A DNA stretch of 64,000 bases, from assembly GCA_963976625.1 (NCBI GenBank), contig CAXBLA010000002.1, positions 1 through 64,000 of the forward strand, read 5' to 3'. A model generated the notes under the pieces. The model searched no databases, was not told where the DNA came from, and saw only the letters and a list, made by a program, of their open reading frames with translations. A program made the translations under genes and the position numbers. How positions within the stretch are numbered: the stretch's first letter is position 1; every line of letters begins with the position of its first letter. This document shows, piece after piece, positions 9,429 through 19,741 of this stretch. Origin of the DNA: UBA1924 sp963976625. Its GTDB lineage: Bacteria; Planctomycetota; Phycisphaerae; Phycisphaerales; UBA1924.

Positions 9429-10442
9429 ATGAGCGACGCACAGACCTCAAACCCAACCGCTGCTGACAAACCCACCAACGAGCACATCCGCGCGGACCGA
9501 GCGTGCATCGGGTGCGGGTTCAACCTCTACGGCCAAACGGTCTCCAAAGACCCCCACTACGGGCTGGCCATCGCCCGCTGCCCCGAGTGCGGGCAGGTCG
9601 CCGCCCTGCAGAGCTACCCGACGATGTCCCGCTGGGTGAGCCGGTTCCGTGCATTGCTCGCGTCCTTCTGGGTGATCGGATTGCTCGGCGTGTTTTTCAT
9701 CAGCACCCTCATCACACTGCAAATCGTCAGCGGGGCATTGCAGCTCGGCAGCGATGACCTCGCCGAGGAACTGGGAATCTACCACGAGACCTGGTCGCTC
9801 GCCCTTGCGCAACAACAGGCCGACGCGGCACAGGCAGACGGCTCGGCCCCGCCGGTCTCTCACACGATCAACCTGCCGACCACGACCGTTATCAACGCCC
9901 CAGGAGGCACGACCACCACCACAATCAACCGCACACCAATGGGCATGAACTATTCAGGGATGTACTCGTGGGGCATGCTCAGCGAAGAGTGGATCGACCA
10001 AGAGCTCGACTCAACGATGATGAACATCGGTGGGATTTGGAAGAACCTCAACAAGGAGTTCCTTGCCATCCTCTTGCCCGCATCCTTCTTCGCGCTGCTT
10101 CTGGGTATCTTCTGGAGCATCACCATGCTCGGTGCCCGACGCAGAACCATCATCTGGCTCGTGATCGTGTCTCAAATTATCGCCGTGGTTATCCTGTTAG
10201 CCATGATTCTGATCCCGGGATCATTCCCCCGAGCGATCGACATCGCCAAGGGGCAGGCCCTGCCCGTCATCATGCCGATCATCATGGGCGCACAGCTCAT
10301 CTTCGCATTGCTCGGCGTGTACCTCGGGCGCAAGATCGCCCGGTTCGTCATCTGCATGTCCCTGCCCCCGCGCTACCGCACCTCGCTGAGTATCTTCTGG
10401 ACGCGTGACGGGCTTGAGCTCCCCAAGCCCACGCTGAAATAG
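9429..10442 (+). CDS. Membrane protein with N-terminal zinc ribbon, operon partner
   Basis: This 337-residue protein has the first Cys pair at residues 26/29 (ACIGCGFNLYG) and a second in IARCPECGQV, with about 25 residues between them. A membrane segment follows at about residues 75-100, then an extracytoplasmic region with a Thr/Pro-rich stretch and three more hydrophobic segments in the C-terminal half. ATG 9429 is chosen because the preceding gene stops at 9426; the frame stays open further upstream only inside that gene. The topology resembles the preceding gene and the two probably act together in the membrane. No catalytic motif is visible and no function can be assigned. Confidence 0.7.
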   Translation: MSDAQTSNPTAADKPTNEHIRADRACIGCGFNLYGQTVSKDPHYGLAIARCPECGQVAALQSYPTMSRWVSRFRALLASFWVIGLLGVFFISTLITLQIVSGALQLGSDDLAEELGIYHETWSLALAQQQADAAQADGSAPPVSHTINLPTTTVINAPGGTTTTTINRTPMGMNYSGMYSWGMLSEEWIDQELDSTMMNIGGIWKNLNKEFLAILLPASFFALLLGIFWSITMLGARRRTIIWLVIVSQIIAVVILLAMILIPGSFPRAIDIAKGQALPVIMPIIMGAQLIFALLGVYLGRKIARFVICMSLPPRYRTSLSIFWTRDGLELPKPTLK

Positions 10443-10472
10443 GCCACTGAACAAATCGCACCGCGCATGAAA

Positions 10473-10498
10473 AAGGCCGCCTCGATTGAGGCGGCCTT
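10473..10498. terminator. Bidirectional terminator between convergent genes
   Basis: A perfect 11-bp stem (AAGGCCGCCTC with its complement) and a GATT loop lie between the zinc-ribbon membrane gene and dnaK, which converge here. The stem has A's on its left and T's on its right, so it can work in both directions. Confidence 0.8.
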
Positions 10499-10518
10499 GA
10501 GTGTGTCATACCTTCAGA

Positions 10519-12420
<1,902 letters not shown>

Positions 12421-12671
12421 TACTAGTTCTCCTTCGTGAAGCCCGGTCCCTTGATCGGTCTTGGCGATCTATATCAAGCCGGGGGTGTGGTTCTCGTGGT
12501 TCGTCGCCAAAGGAGTTGCAACTCGCGTGCCATGGATGCCAGAGCCCTCTCGTAGGAATTCGGACAATTTCGAGCGCAGTGCACACCAAGGAGCCAATAC
12601 AGCCCTCTGCAGGGTGCCCGATCGACAATTTGCTGTCATATTGGCAGCCGACCGATCTAGAGTGCAGCACC

Positions 12672-13181
12672 TTGAACGACGCCCCCACCAACATTCTCTG
12701 TATCGGCACCACCGGGATGCTCCTGGGTTTCACCCAAACACTGCTCAAACAAGGGCACCGCATGCTCGCGATCGCCCGGACCTGCCAGAGCCTCGACCGC
12801 TGCGCCGAGGGGCTCACCCACGAGCAAGCCGATCGCCTGAGCACCGAGCAAACGGACTACACCGACGAGCCAAGATTCGAGCGGTTGCTCGACTCGATCC
12901 CGGACCCCATCGAGGCCGTCATCTGCTGGATCCATTCGTCCGCGCCAAACGCACTCGACCAAGTTCGCACGCGATTTCCGGATGCCGACATGCTCCGGGT
13001 CTGCTCGCACTCGACTCCTCTAGCCCACGCCCAATCCGCCCCCCACCGCTGCGTGATCCTCGGCTCGACCAAAGACAATGGATCTACTCGCTGGCTCACG
13101 CACGACGAGATCTCTCTAGGCGTTCTCAAAGCATTCCAATCCACCAACCAAGTCAGCATCGTCGGCTCGATCGACACATAA
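12672..13181 (+). CDS. Small SDR-like Rossmann-fold protein
   Basis: The 169-residue product begins with a beta strand and NILCIGTTGMLLGF, a Gly-x2-Gly nucleotide-binding turn, followed by a helix and LAIAR, the usual Rossmann layout. The C-terminus (WLTHDEISLGVLKAF) resembles small short-chain dehydrogenase-like proteins that lack a Tyr-x3-Lys active site; none is visible here. The start is uncertain: TTG 12672 places the first strand at the N-terminus as expected, while the frame is open upstream to 12516 without family-like sequence. NAD(P) binding is likely, the reaction unknown. It is divergent from dnaK and convergent with isocitrate dehydrogenase. Confidence 0.6.
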   Translation: MNDAPTNILCIGTTGMLLGFTQTLLKQGHRMLAIARTCQSLDRCAEGLTHEQADRLSTEQTDYTDEPRFERLLDSIPDPIEAVICWIHSSAPNALDQVRTRFPDADMLRVCSHSTPLAHAQSAPHRCVILGSTKDNGSTRWLTHDEISLGVLKAFQSTNQVSIVGSIDT

Positions 13182-13212
13182 AAAAGCCACGCTAGGCGGA
13201 ACCAAGCGTGGC
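13180..13212 (-). terminator. Rho-independent terminator of isocitrate dehydrogenase
   Basis: Read on the minus strand, GCCACGCT and AGCGTGGC form a perfect 8-bp stem with an 11-base loop, followed at once by six T's. It lies 27 bases past the stop of the isocitrate dehydrogenase gene. Confidence 0.85.
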
Positions 13213-13238
13213 GATCTGATTGAGATTCAATCGTATGT

Positions 13239-14714
13239 TTACTGACCCTGCGCCAGCGAGAAGCCGCGCTCGCCGTCGTACATCTTGATCGGGATGAACT
13301 CCGTCACCGTGAACTTCTCGGCCACCTTCGCCAGCAGATGCACGGTCGGGCCCTGACCGATCACGGTGCCATCGACAAGCTCGAAGCGGACGCAGCATTC
13401 GTTCACCAGCTCCGTGTACGGCGACCCGGTCGGCCAGACCTGCGTGCCACGATTCGAGATCACCGTGAGCTTGAACGGCGTCGACTCACACAAACGCTGG
13501 AGGCGGGCGGCCAGTTCGAGCGGTGTAAGGACAGTCTCCAAGAATATATCACACCCGCACACGGTCGATTGGACCTGCTCGTGCGTGGTCATCAGCGAGT
13601 TGACGCTCGGACGCACGGGCAAAGTATGAGCGAGCTTCTCGCTCGCGGGCACCGCGCAGCCCTCGATGGTCTCGGGGTTCTTGCCCAGATTCGCCGCGAT
13701 GGCCCCGGCGAAGTCCTTGGTGCCCACGGGCTCGCCCTTGCCCTTGACATCGCCCGTGTGCACACCCGATTCGAGCGTGTACAACAGCGAGTTTTCGATA
13801 ATGGCCGCGGTCTTGCGCATCCCGATGTGACGCAGCATGATCAGCCCCGAGAGTAGCAGGCTCGTCGGGTTGGCCAGGTCCTGGCCCGCGATGTCCGGGG
13901 CCGTCCCGTGCACGGCTTCGAAGATACTGATCTGATCGCCGATGTTGGCTGAGGGCGCAAAGCCCAGCCCGCCGACGAGCCCCGCAGCAAGGTCGGACAC
14001 GATGTCGCCCTGCAGGTTGGTCAGCACGATCATCTTGTACTTGTCGGGACGCAGCACGAGGTTCATGCACAGCGCGTCGATGATGACATCCTCGGTCTCG
14101 ATCTGCGGGTAGTCCTGGGCCAAGAAGCGGAACCGGTCCAGGAAGGTCCCGTCGGTCATCTTCATGATGTTGGCCTTGTGCCCGCAGGTGACCTGATCGA
14201 TGCCGAAGGCCTTGGCGGTCTCGAAGGCGAAGCGGTTGATCTGGTCGCAGCCGGGCGTCGTGATAAGCCGCTTGGCGACATACGAGTCCGGGGTCAGGCG
14301 GTGCTCGATCCCGCCGTAGGTGTCTTCGACATTCTCACGCACGACATAAAAATCCACCGGCACGCCCGCACGCGAGTACACGGTCTCCACGCCTGGGAGC
14401 GTCTGGAAGTGGCGCAGGTTGGCAAACGCCCCGAAGGTCTTGCGGAGGGTCACATTGATCGACTTGCCGCCCCCGCCGATCGGAGTGCCCATGGGCCCCT
14501 TGTACAGGATCCCGGTCCGCTCGATGGTCTCGACGGCTTCGTCGCTCATCCCGCGCGAATCGCCCGCAGCGAAGACCTTGGCCCCCATATCCACCTCGTC
14601 GAACTCGACCTGATCGAGCACGCCCGCGGCTTGGAAAACAGTCATGCACGCTCGCGTGATCTCGGGGCCGATCCCGTCGCCGGGTGCGAGTGCGATTTGG
14701 AGTTTGTCAGCCAT
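13239..14714 (-). CDS. icd: NADP-dependent isocitrate dehydrogenase (long, Thermus-type)
   Basis: This enzyme oxidatively decarboxylates isocitrate to 2-oxoglutarate in the TCA cycle. Motifs include LAPGDGIGPEITRA at the N-terminus, SINVTLRKTFGAFANLR (substrate Ser and Arg residues), VRENVEDTYGGIEHR, and FEAVHGTAPDIAGQDLANPT in the cofactor region. The core resembles isocitrate/isopropylmalate dehydrogenases, but the protein is 491 residues, with about 130 extra C-terminal residues as in the Thermus and Rickettsia isocitrate dehydrogenases. That makes isocitrate more likely than isopropylmalate as substrate; coenzyme choice is inferred. ATG 14714 is chosen for the GAGGAA 7 bases upstream; an upstream ATG at 14783 lacks one. 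Confidence 0.9.
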   Translation of the reverse strand: MADKLQIALAPGDGIGPEITRACMTVFQAAGVLDQVEFDEVDMGAKVFAAGDSRGMSDEAVETIERTGILYKGPMGTPIGGGGKSINVTLRKTFGAFANLRHFQTLPGVETVYSRAGVPVDFYVVRENVEDTYGGIEHRLTPDSYVAKRLITTPGCDQINRFAFETAKAFGIDQVTCGHKANIMKMTDGTFLDRFRFLAQDYPQIETEDVIIDALCMNLVLRPDKYKMIVLTNLQGDIVSDLAAGLVGGLGFAPSANIGDQISIFEAVHGTAPDIAGQDLANPTSLLLSGLIMLRHIGMRKTAAIIENSLLYTLESGVHTGDVKGKGEPVGTKDFAGAIAANLGKNPETIEGCAVPASEKLAHTLPVRPSVNSLMTTHEQVQSTVCGCDIFLETVLTPLELAARLQRLCESTPFKLTVISNRGTQVWPTGSPYTELVNECCVRFELVDGTVIGQGPTVHLLAKVAEKFTVTEFIPIKMYDGERGFSLAQGQ

Positions 14715-15005
14715 GGGATTCCTCGTGGGGTCGGGGTCATTTGAATCTCGTTCAACAGAGCGTACGGCGGCTCTCTCGCTCATTTCGGCACGATCCGAGC
14801 CCCGTCTGAGCGGTTCTCCCGCGATGGGCCCGGTTGTGCGAATCCGCCATCATAGTGCCCCCGCCCCCGCTCATTCGACCCCGGACATCCAAGTTTCACG
14901 CAGGTCTTGCGCTCTGGCCCTGCAATGGGGTGATCCCCCGGACGAATCCGGTGCGCGGGTCTACGCTTGAACTCACCCCGATTTTTCCCAGTAAGGACCC
15001 CCACC

Positions 15006-16376
15006 ATGCCATACGCAGTTGATGAAACCCACGACCCGAAGCTCCAGTCATGGGTTGAGAGCGCCAACGACCCCAAGAGTGATTTCCCGATCCAGAACCT
15101 GCCTTGGGTTGAGTTTGAATGCCCAAGTGGATTCGGTGATGGACTAGGTATTCGTATCGGTGATCAGATTATCGATATCCGTTCACTTCTGGGCGTAGGA
15201 CTGATTGACGAATCAATCCTCACAGTGAAACAACTAGAGCAGCATGTCTTTGGTATCCAAGCAGTTTCGGCATTAAACACGAACACCAAACGCAAACTCC
15301 GAATCCGCTTAGTAGAGATTTTGAGTACGAGCGATAGCGAAGTTCAGAATGCAGCAAGCAAGTGTTTAGTATCAGCGGAAAAATGCAACTTCAGTTTTCA
15401 TCCTGTCCGCGACTACACCGACTTCTACGCCTCGATCAACCACGCGACCAATGTCGGGTCCATGTTCCGCCCCGACAACCCGCTGCTGCCCAACTACAAG
15501 CACATCCCCATCGGGTATCACGGGCGGGCGTCGTCCGTCGTCGCTTCGGGCACCCCCATCAAGCGCCCCGTCGGGCAGCAAGCCCCGGCCGAAGAGGGTG
15601 GCTCGCCTTCGTTCGGGCCTTGCAAGCTCCTCGATTATGAAATGGAGATGGGCGTGATCGTCGGGCGCGGCAACGAGCTGGGCGAGACGATCTCGATCGA
15701 GGACGCCGAGGACCACATGCTCGGGCTGTGCATCCTCAACGACTGGTCCGCGCGTGACCTGCAGAAGTGGGAATATGTCCCGCTGGGCCCGTTCTTGGCC
15801 AAGAACTTTGCGAGCACGGTGTCGCCCTACATCGTGACGATGGAAGCGCTCGCTCCGTTCCGCTGCCCCGCGATGGAACGCGACGCCAGCGACCCCCAGC
15901 CGCTGCCCTACATGGACAGCGAAGCCAACCGGGCTTCTGGCGGCTTTGACATCAAGGTCGAGGTGCATCTTGCATCGGCCAAGATGCGCGAGCAGGGCAT
16001 GGACCCGGTGCATCTGTCGACGGGCAACATGAAAGACATGTACTGGACCCTCGCCCAGATGCTCACCCACCACTCCGTCAACGGGTGCAACATGAACCCG
16101 GGCGATCTGCTCGGCTCGGGCACGATTTCCGGCACCACCCGCGATTCCCGCGGCTCAATGCTCGAGCTCACCTGGGATGGCGACCCGTTCGCCAATCCGC
16201 CCGTGTCCGCGCCGGGCACCCAGCGCACGCCGATCGTGCTGCCGACGGGCGAGGAACGCCGATTCATCGCCGACGGCGACGAGATCATCATGAAAGCCTA
16301 CTGCGAGCGCGAGGGCTTCCGACGGATCGGCTTTGGCGAATGCCGAGGGATCATCGAGCCCGCACGCTCGATCTGA
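15006..16376 (+). CDS. fahA: Fumarylacetoacetase, with a low-GC internal island
   Basis: The 456-residue enzyme splits 4-fumarylacetoacetate into fumarate and acetoacetate, the last step of tyrosine/homogentisate degradation. DFYASINHATNVGSMFRP, IPIGYHGRASSVV, and the metal-site block around LLDYEMEMGVIVG and LNDWSARDLQKWEYVPLG are strongly conserved, and the C-terminal GTISGTTRDSRGSMLEL fits. The N-terminal SH3-like domain is present. Bases about 15115-15405 are strikingly A/T-richer (about 46% G+C by hand count, against about 60-65% just downstream) and use rare codons such as TTA and GTA, yet the frame stays open. ATG 15006 begins MPYAVDE; the frame is open upstream to 14967. No other homogentisate-pathway gene is nearby. 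Confidence 0.93.
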   Translation: MPYAVDETHDPKLQSWVESANDPKSDFPIQNLPWVEFECPSGFGDGLGIRIGDQIIDIRSLLGVGLIDESILTVKQLEQHVFGIQAVSALNTNTKRKLRIRLVEILSTSDSEVQNAASKCLVSAEKCNFSFHPVRDYTDFYASINHATNVGSMFRPDNPLLPNYKHIPIGYHGRASSVVASGTPIKRPVGQQAPAEEGGSPSFGPCKLLDYEMEMGVIVGRGNELGETISIEDAEDHMLGLCILNDWSARDLQKWEYVPLGPFLAKNFASTVSPYIVTMEALAPFRCPAMERDASDPQPLPYMDSEANRASGGFDIKVEVHLASAKMREQGMDPVHLSTGNMKDMYWTLAQMLTHHSVNGCNMNPGDLLGSGTISGTTRDSRGSMLELTWDGDPFANPPVSAPGTQRTPIVLPTGEERRFIADGDEIIMKAYCEREGFRRIGFGECRGIIEPARSI

Positions 16377-16398
16377 TACTTCTCAACACAAACACACC

Positions 16399-16428
16399 AA
16401 GCACCGGCCATCTGGTCGGTGCTTTTTT
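16399..16428 (+). terminator. Rho-independent terminator of fumarylacetoacetase
   Basis: AAGCACCGGCC pairs with GGTCGGTGCTT (one G-T pair) around a 5-base loop and is followed by a T run, 22 bases past the stop codon. Confidence 0.85.
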
Positions 16429-16454
16429 ATGGGCACTGTTCTATCAACTCGTGA

Positions 16455-17273
16455 TTACGGACAGAACGAGCATCGCTCGCCGGGCACATACTCGGGGGCG
16501 CAGCGGAGCTTAGTCGTCAACGCGTGCCCGCACCCGGGGCAGAACTTGGCGCTGTCCGAGGGTTCGAGCTGGTGGTTGACGCCCACGCGCTCGTCGAACA
16601 CATAGCAATCGCCCTTCCACAGGCTCTCTTCGACCGGCACCTCTTCGAGGTACTTGAGGATCCCGCCCTCGAGGTGGTACACCTGCTCGAAGCCCTGCTC
16701 GAGCATCCACGAGGTGGATTTCTCACAGCGGATGCCGCCGGTGCAGAACATCGCGACCTTTTTGTGCACCTTCGGGTCGTAGTGCTTGTGCACAAAGTCG
16801 GGCAGCTCGCGGAATCGGGTGATCTTGGGATCGACCGCGCCCTCGAAGGTGCCCGCGTGGTATTCGTAGTCGTTGCGGGTGTCGATCAGGACGACTTCAG
16901 GATCGGAGATGAGTGCGTTCCAGTCCTTGGGCTTGACATACTCGCCGACGACTTTGTTCGGATCGACCTCGTCGCCGATGCTGATCAGCGAGGGCTTGAC
17001 GCGCACCTTGGCGCGGTTGAACACATGCCCGGGCGCGTGGCTGAGCTTGTACTCCAGATCATCGAGCCCCGGGTGAGCCGCCAGGATTGCTTTGAACTCG
17101 GCGATGGATTCGGGCGTGCCACAGACCGTGCCGTTGACGCCTTCTTGGGCCAGCAGGACCGTCCCCATGATGTCGAGCTCGAGCATCCGCTCCTTGAGCA
17201 TGGGCGCGAAGGTCTCGCAGTCATCGATCGTGATGAACTTATAAAACGCGATGATCTCGTACTGATCGGCCAT
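16455..17273 (-). CDS. trhO: tRNA uridine(34) hydroxylase TrhO (rhodanese family)
   Basis: A 272-residue member of the YceA/TrhO family, which uses O2 to hydroxylate uridine 34 in tRNA to ho5U. The order is an N-terminal acylphosphatase-like domain (about residues 1-95, with LLAQEGVNGTVCG), then a rhodanese domain with the active-site loop MFCTGGIRCEKSTSWM and YHLEGGILKYLEE. The C-terminal tail carries CPGCG and RCSFC, two Cys pairs that may bind zinc, as in longer family members. ATG 17273 starts MADQYE and is preferred to an upstream GTG at 17291. It lies downstream of, and in the same direction as, the PEP-CTERM-like gene, with a hairpin between. Confidence 0.93.
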   Translation of the reverse strand: MADQYEIIAFYKFITIDDCETFAPMLKERMLELDIMGTVLLAQEGVNGTVCGTPESIAEFKAILAAHPGLDDLEYKLSHAPGHVFNRAKVRVKPSLISIGDEVDPNKVVGEYVKPKDWNALISDPEVVLIDTRNDYEYHAGTFEGAVDPKITRFRELPDFVHKHYDPKVHKKVAMFCTGGIRCEKSTSWMLEQGFEQVYHLEGGILKYLEEVPVEESLWKGDCYVFDERVGVNHQLEPSDSAKFCPGCGHALTTKLRCAPEYVPGERCSFCP

Positions 17274-17359
17274 GCCAGATTCAAGGCCCACACCCGCGGA
17301 ATTGCTACAACCCCGCCAGATTCTGCACAGTTTGATCTTGAATAGAGCCCGGATTGATA

Positions 17360-17389
17360 AGCAGCCGCCCGGATCATCGGGCGGCTGCT
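17360..17389 (-). terminator. Hairpin after the PEP-CTERM-like gene
   Basis: A perfect 12-bp stem, AGCAGCCGCCCG with its complement, around GATCAT. It lies about 45 bases past the stop of the minus-strand secreted-protein gene; no long T run follows, so termination strength is uncertain. Confidence 0.55.
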
Positions 17390-17434
17390 CAAAGAATAAA
17401 AAAGAGAGAGGGAATCAATGCACGCGATCTGCGC

Positions 17435-18214
17435 TTATCGTCGGCGACGCCCGGCCATGAGCCCGGCCCCGACGAACAACCCAAGCCCCGCGGGCGTTGG
17501 GACATTCGCGTATTCGTAGGTGACGGTGATATCGCCCGAGTGCGAGATACCCATGATGTCCACGAATATGCCATAGAACGGCGGTGGATCGAACGGGCCG
17601 CCGAACGGGCCGTCTGGTGGATTGTTTGGATCGACCACCCAGTTGGGATCGTTGTGCCACTCGAAAAAGAGTTCGATAAAGCCACCCATGAAGGTCTCGA
17701 GTTGCCCGGTGCCCGTAAAGGCTTCAAACATCTCCAGGTCGAAAGCTGCGGAGCCGTCATACGCTGCGTCGAAGACATAGCTGTCGCTGACAGTGGTGAG
17801 CAGGGTATCAATCCCCCCGTTGTTGTACCCGTCGGAGACCCCCAGAGCGCCTGAAACACCTTGGAAGAGTGCGCCAGGGCCGATGAATGGTGGGCCGTCG
17901 TTGTTTCCGCCTTCGTCGGCGAGCCCGAACTGGTGGAGAGAAATGTATGAGGTATTCATCGACCAATCGCCATCGTTGAGCGCGGTGTAGCCGTTGCTCT
18001 GGATCATCAGATCCAGCGAGATGGTTTGATCATATGAAAGTGACATGCCGGTGAGTTCTCGTGTGCCACCCATGGTGTCGAACTTGTCGAAGATGATGAA
18101 ATCACCTTCGCCCTCGTTGTTGAATGATACGACCTGTGTGATGACATCAGCACTGGCCATCGATGCCAGCGCCATCAGCATTGTGGCTGAAAGAATTCCT
18201 TTGGACTGTCTCAT
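17435..18214 (-). CDS. PEP-CTERM-like secreted protein, probable exosortase substrate
   Basis: A 259-residue exported protein. Residues 1-22 are a signal peptide (Ala-Ser-Met-Ala-Ser-Ala then Asp). The middle is beta-rich and acidic, with Asp/Asn/Pro-rich loops. The C-terminus has the tripartite sorting layout: Val-Pro-Thr-Pro-Ala, a short hydrophobic stretch (GLGLFVGAGLMAG) and an Arg4 tail. This is the Val-Pro-x-Pro variant of PEP-CTERM signals common in planctomycetes. DITVTYEY before it resembles the end of choice-of-anchor domains. The exosortase at 32229 is a plausible processing enzyme. AGGAGAG precedes the ATG, and a strong sigma-70-like promoter lies about 90 bases upstream. Its function outside the cell is unknown. 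Confidence 0.8.
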   Translation of the reverse strand: MRQSKGILSATMLMALASMASADVITQVVSFNNEGEGDFIIFDKFDTMGGTRELTGMSLSYDQTISLDLMIQSNGYTALNDGDWSMNTSYISLHQFGLADEGGNNDGPPFIGPGALFQGVSGALGVSDGYNNGGIDTLLTTVSDSYVFDAAYDGSAAFDLEMFEAFTGTGQLETFMGGFIELFFEWHNDPNWVVDPNNPPDGPFGGPFDPPPFYGIFVDIMGISHSGDITVTYEYANVPTPAGLGLFVGAGLMAGRRRR

Positions 18215-18306
18215 GGTGCTCTCCTGTTGTGGCTGATGGGTCAGCCGATGATCTGTATACCGGCCAAAAGCTCGGTCGGTGCCCGTTTTCTTGGGCTTCG
18301 AGATCG

Positions 18307-18335
18307 AATGTACAGGAACATGAAGACACTGTCAA
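18307..18335 (-). promoter_or_regulatory. Sigma-70-like promoter of the PEP-CTERM-like gene
   Basis: On the minus strand TTGACA (18335-18330) and TACATT (18312-18307) are 17 bases apart, the ideal spacing. Transcription would start near 18300, giving a leader of about 85 bases before ATG 18214. Confidence 0.65.
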
Positions 18336-18407
18336 TATTCTTTAGAGAAATATCTAGAGAATTATTCAAAATCTCCAGAATCGTCGAGCAATGCCCCTTA
18401 TCTCCTG

Positions 18408-18413
18408 TATAAT
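18408..18413 (+). promoter_or_regulatory. Consensus -10 box TATAAT, possible leaderless start
   Basis: TATAAT ends 7 bases before the ATG at 18421, so transcription would begin at or beside the start codon. No matching TTGACA is seen 17 bases upstream. Confidence 0.5.
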
Positions 18414-18420
18414 CGAGGAT

Positions 18421-19647
18421 ATGGTACGAGCAACCGAACAGAGCGGCCCCGATGATTTCTCCCAAGAAGCGGTCATCTGCGTGCGTCAGGCCCAATCGGC
18501 CTTCGCCGACCTGCTCTCGGAAGCCGGGCTCGCCGGTGCTCGTCCCACCGAGATCGGGCGGACTTTGGGGCTCGACAAGACCCTCGCATGGAAAGTCTCT
18601 CGGTTTTCCGATTCGCCGGACCTGCTCAAAGCCGTCAAACACATCCCCGGCTCGGGGGGGGTCGAGATCGTGCTCAAAGCCGCCAAGGCCCAGGGCGTGG
18701 AATCGGGGTATATCTTGGCCGTCCGCAACGCGGACCGGACCTTCCGCGACTTTGTCCGCCAGCGTGCGGGCGATCGCCGATCATTCGAGGCGATGCTGGC
18801 CGCGGGCGGGCGCGACGAGACGATTGAGCTCGAAGAACGCCGGGCCTTCTATCAGTCCGGAGCCGCGATCTGGGGCGTCCGCGCCAAGGTCCAGTTCCTG
18901 ACCATGTGTTTCAAGCCCTCCACAACCGATCCAGACCGCCTCGATGTCGTGCAGTTCAGCGGGTTCATGCACTTCGAGCGTCTGCGCAGCGATGTCCCCT
19001 GGATCATCCGCAGGCTCTGGACCTCGGACACCGAAGCCACCCCCGCCGAGCAGTTCGAGCGTGTCCCCTTGTGCCCCGAGAGCGCTTCGGGCACGGCCCT
19101 GCCGCTAATGCCTCAGTTTTGTTCCAAGCCCCTGCCCGAGATCAACCAGTTCGTCAAAGAGGACGGCATCATTTACGACGAGATCGCACCGGGCATTGTG
19201 GGCAAGCACGGCACGCTCGACTGCGTCAACGGCGAGCTCTACCGCGCCGCCCTCCCCCGCTACTGGAACGAGCAGAACACCTTCGGGCGCTACGAGCTCC
19301 TCCTTCGCACACCCGTCGAAGCGGTGATCTTTGATGTGTTTGTCCACGAATCGCTCAAAAACTTTGGCGGCTTCGATTACGCCCTCTACGGCTTGCTCGA
19401 AGACCGCCCGGGTAACGGGCATGGCAAGACCCACGATCGCCCGCTCCACCCGCCAGAGCCCGCCCGCCAGCTTGGATCGCCCCCGATCGTGCGCACGCCG
19501 AGGATCGCACAGTATGACGCGATGCTCGACTTCGCCTTGGACCGTGCCGACTGGGGCTCACGCGATGAGTTCCGTGGGTACCGGGCCGAGGTCGACTACC
19601 CCGCGACCCCGTGGTGCCTGACGATGCAGTGCCCAATCTACAAGTAG
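18421..19647 (+). CDS. Uncharacterised putative HTH regulator
   Basis: I do not recognise this 408-residue protein. Residues about 38-62 (TEIGRTLGLDKTLAWKVSRF) look like a helix-turn-helix: Gly in the turn, Leu/Ile at the expected core positions. Residues about 70-100 contain GGVEIVLKAAKAQGV, as in some winged-helix repressors. The remaining 300 residues are a soluble domain with several Trp and Pro (DVPWIIRRLW, YWNEQNTFGRYELLL), perhaps ligand-binding. No membrane segment or catalytic motif is visible. ATG 18421 is preferred to 18391, because a TATAAT box lies between the two. The neighbour upstream is the divergent PEP-CTERM-like gene, so local regulation is possible but unproven. Confidence 0.55.
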   Translation: MVRATEQSGPDDFSQEAVICVRQAQSAFADLLSEAGLAGARPTEIGRTLGLDKTLAWKVSRFSDSPDLLKAVKHIPGSGGVEIVLKAAKAQGVESGYILAVRNADRTFRDFVRQRAGDRRSFEAMLAAGGRDETIELEERRAFYQSGAAIWGVRAKVQFLTMCFKPSTTDPDRLDVVQFSGFMHFERLRSDVPWIIRRLWTSDTEATPAEQFERVPLCPESASGTALPLMPQFCSKPLPEINQFVKEDGIIYDEIAPGIVGKHGTLDCVNGELYRAALPRYWNEQNTFGRYELLLRTPVEAVIFDVFVHESLKNFGGFDYALYGLLEDRPGNGHGKTHDRPLHPPEPARQLGSPPIVRTPRIAQYDAMLDFALDRADWGSRDEFRGYRAEVDYPATPWCLTMQCPIYK

Positions 19648-19701
19648 CTCCACCCCCAGAACAGCGTGTCAAAGTTTGTCCAATGCTGTCCAAAAACAAA
19701 G

Positions 19702-19728
19702 AACGCCTTGCTCATCGAGCAAGGCGTT
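19702..19728 (-). terminator. Terminator downstream of tRNA-Ala
   Basis: A perfect 12-bp stem (AACGCCTTGCTC and complement) with loop ATC. On the minus strand it follows the tRNA by about 13 bases and is trailed by a T-rich tract. Confidence 0.8.
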
Positions 19729-19741
19729 TTCGATTCCAAAG

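Noticed and set aside
12421..12540. A CIRCE heat-shock operator before dnaK
   Set aside because: No TTAGCACTC-N9-GAGTGCTAA or near match is present.
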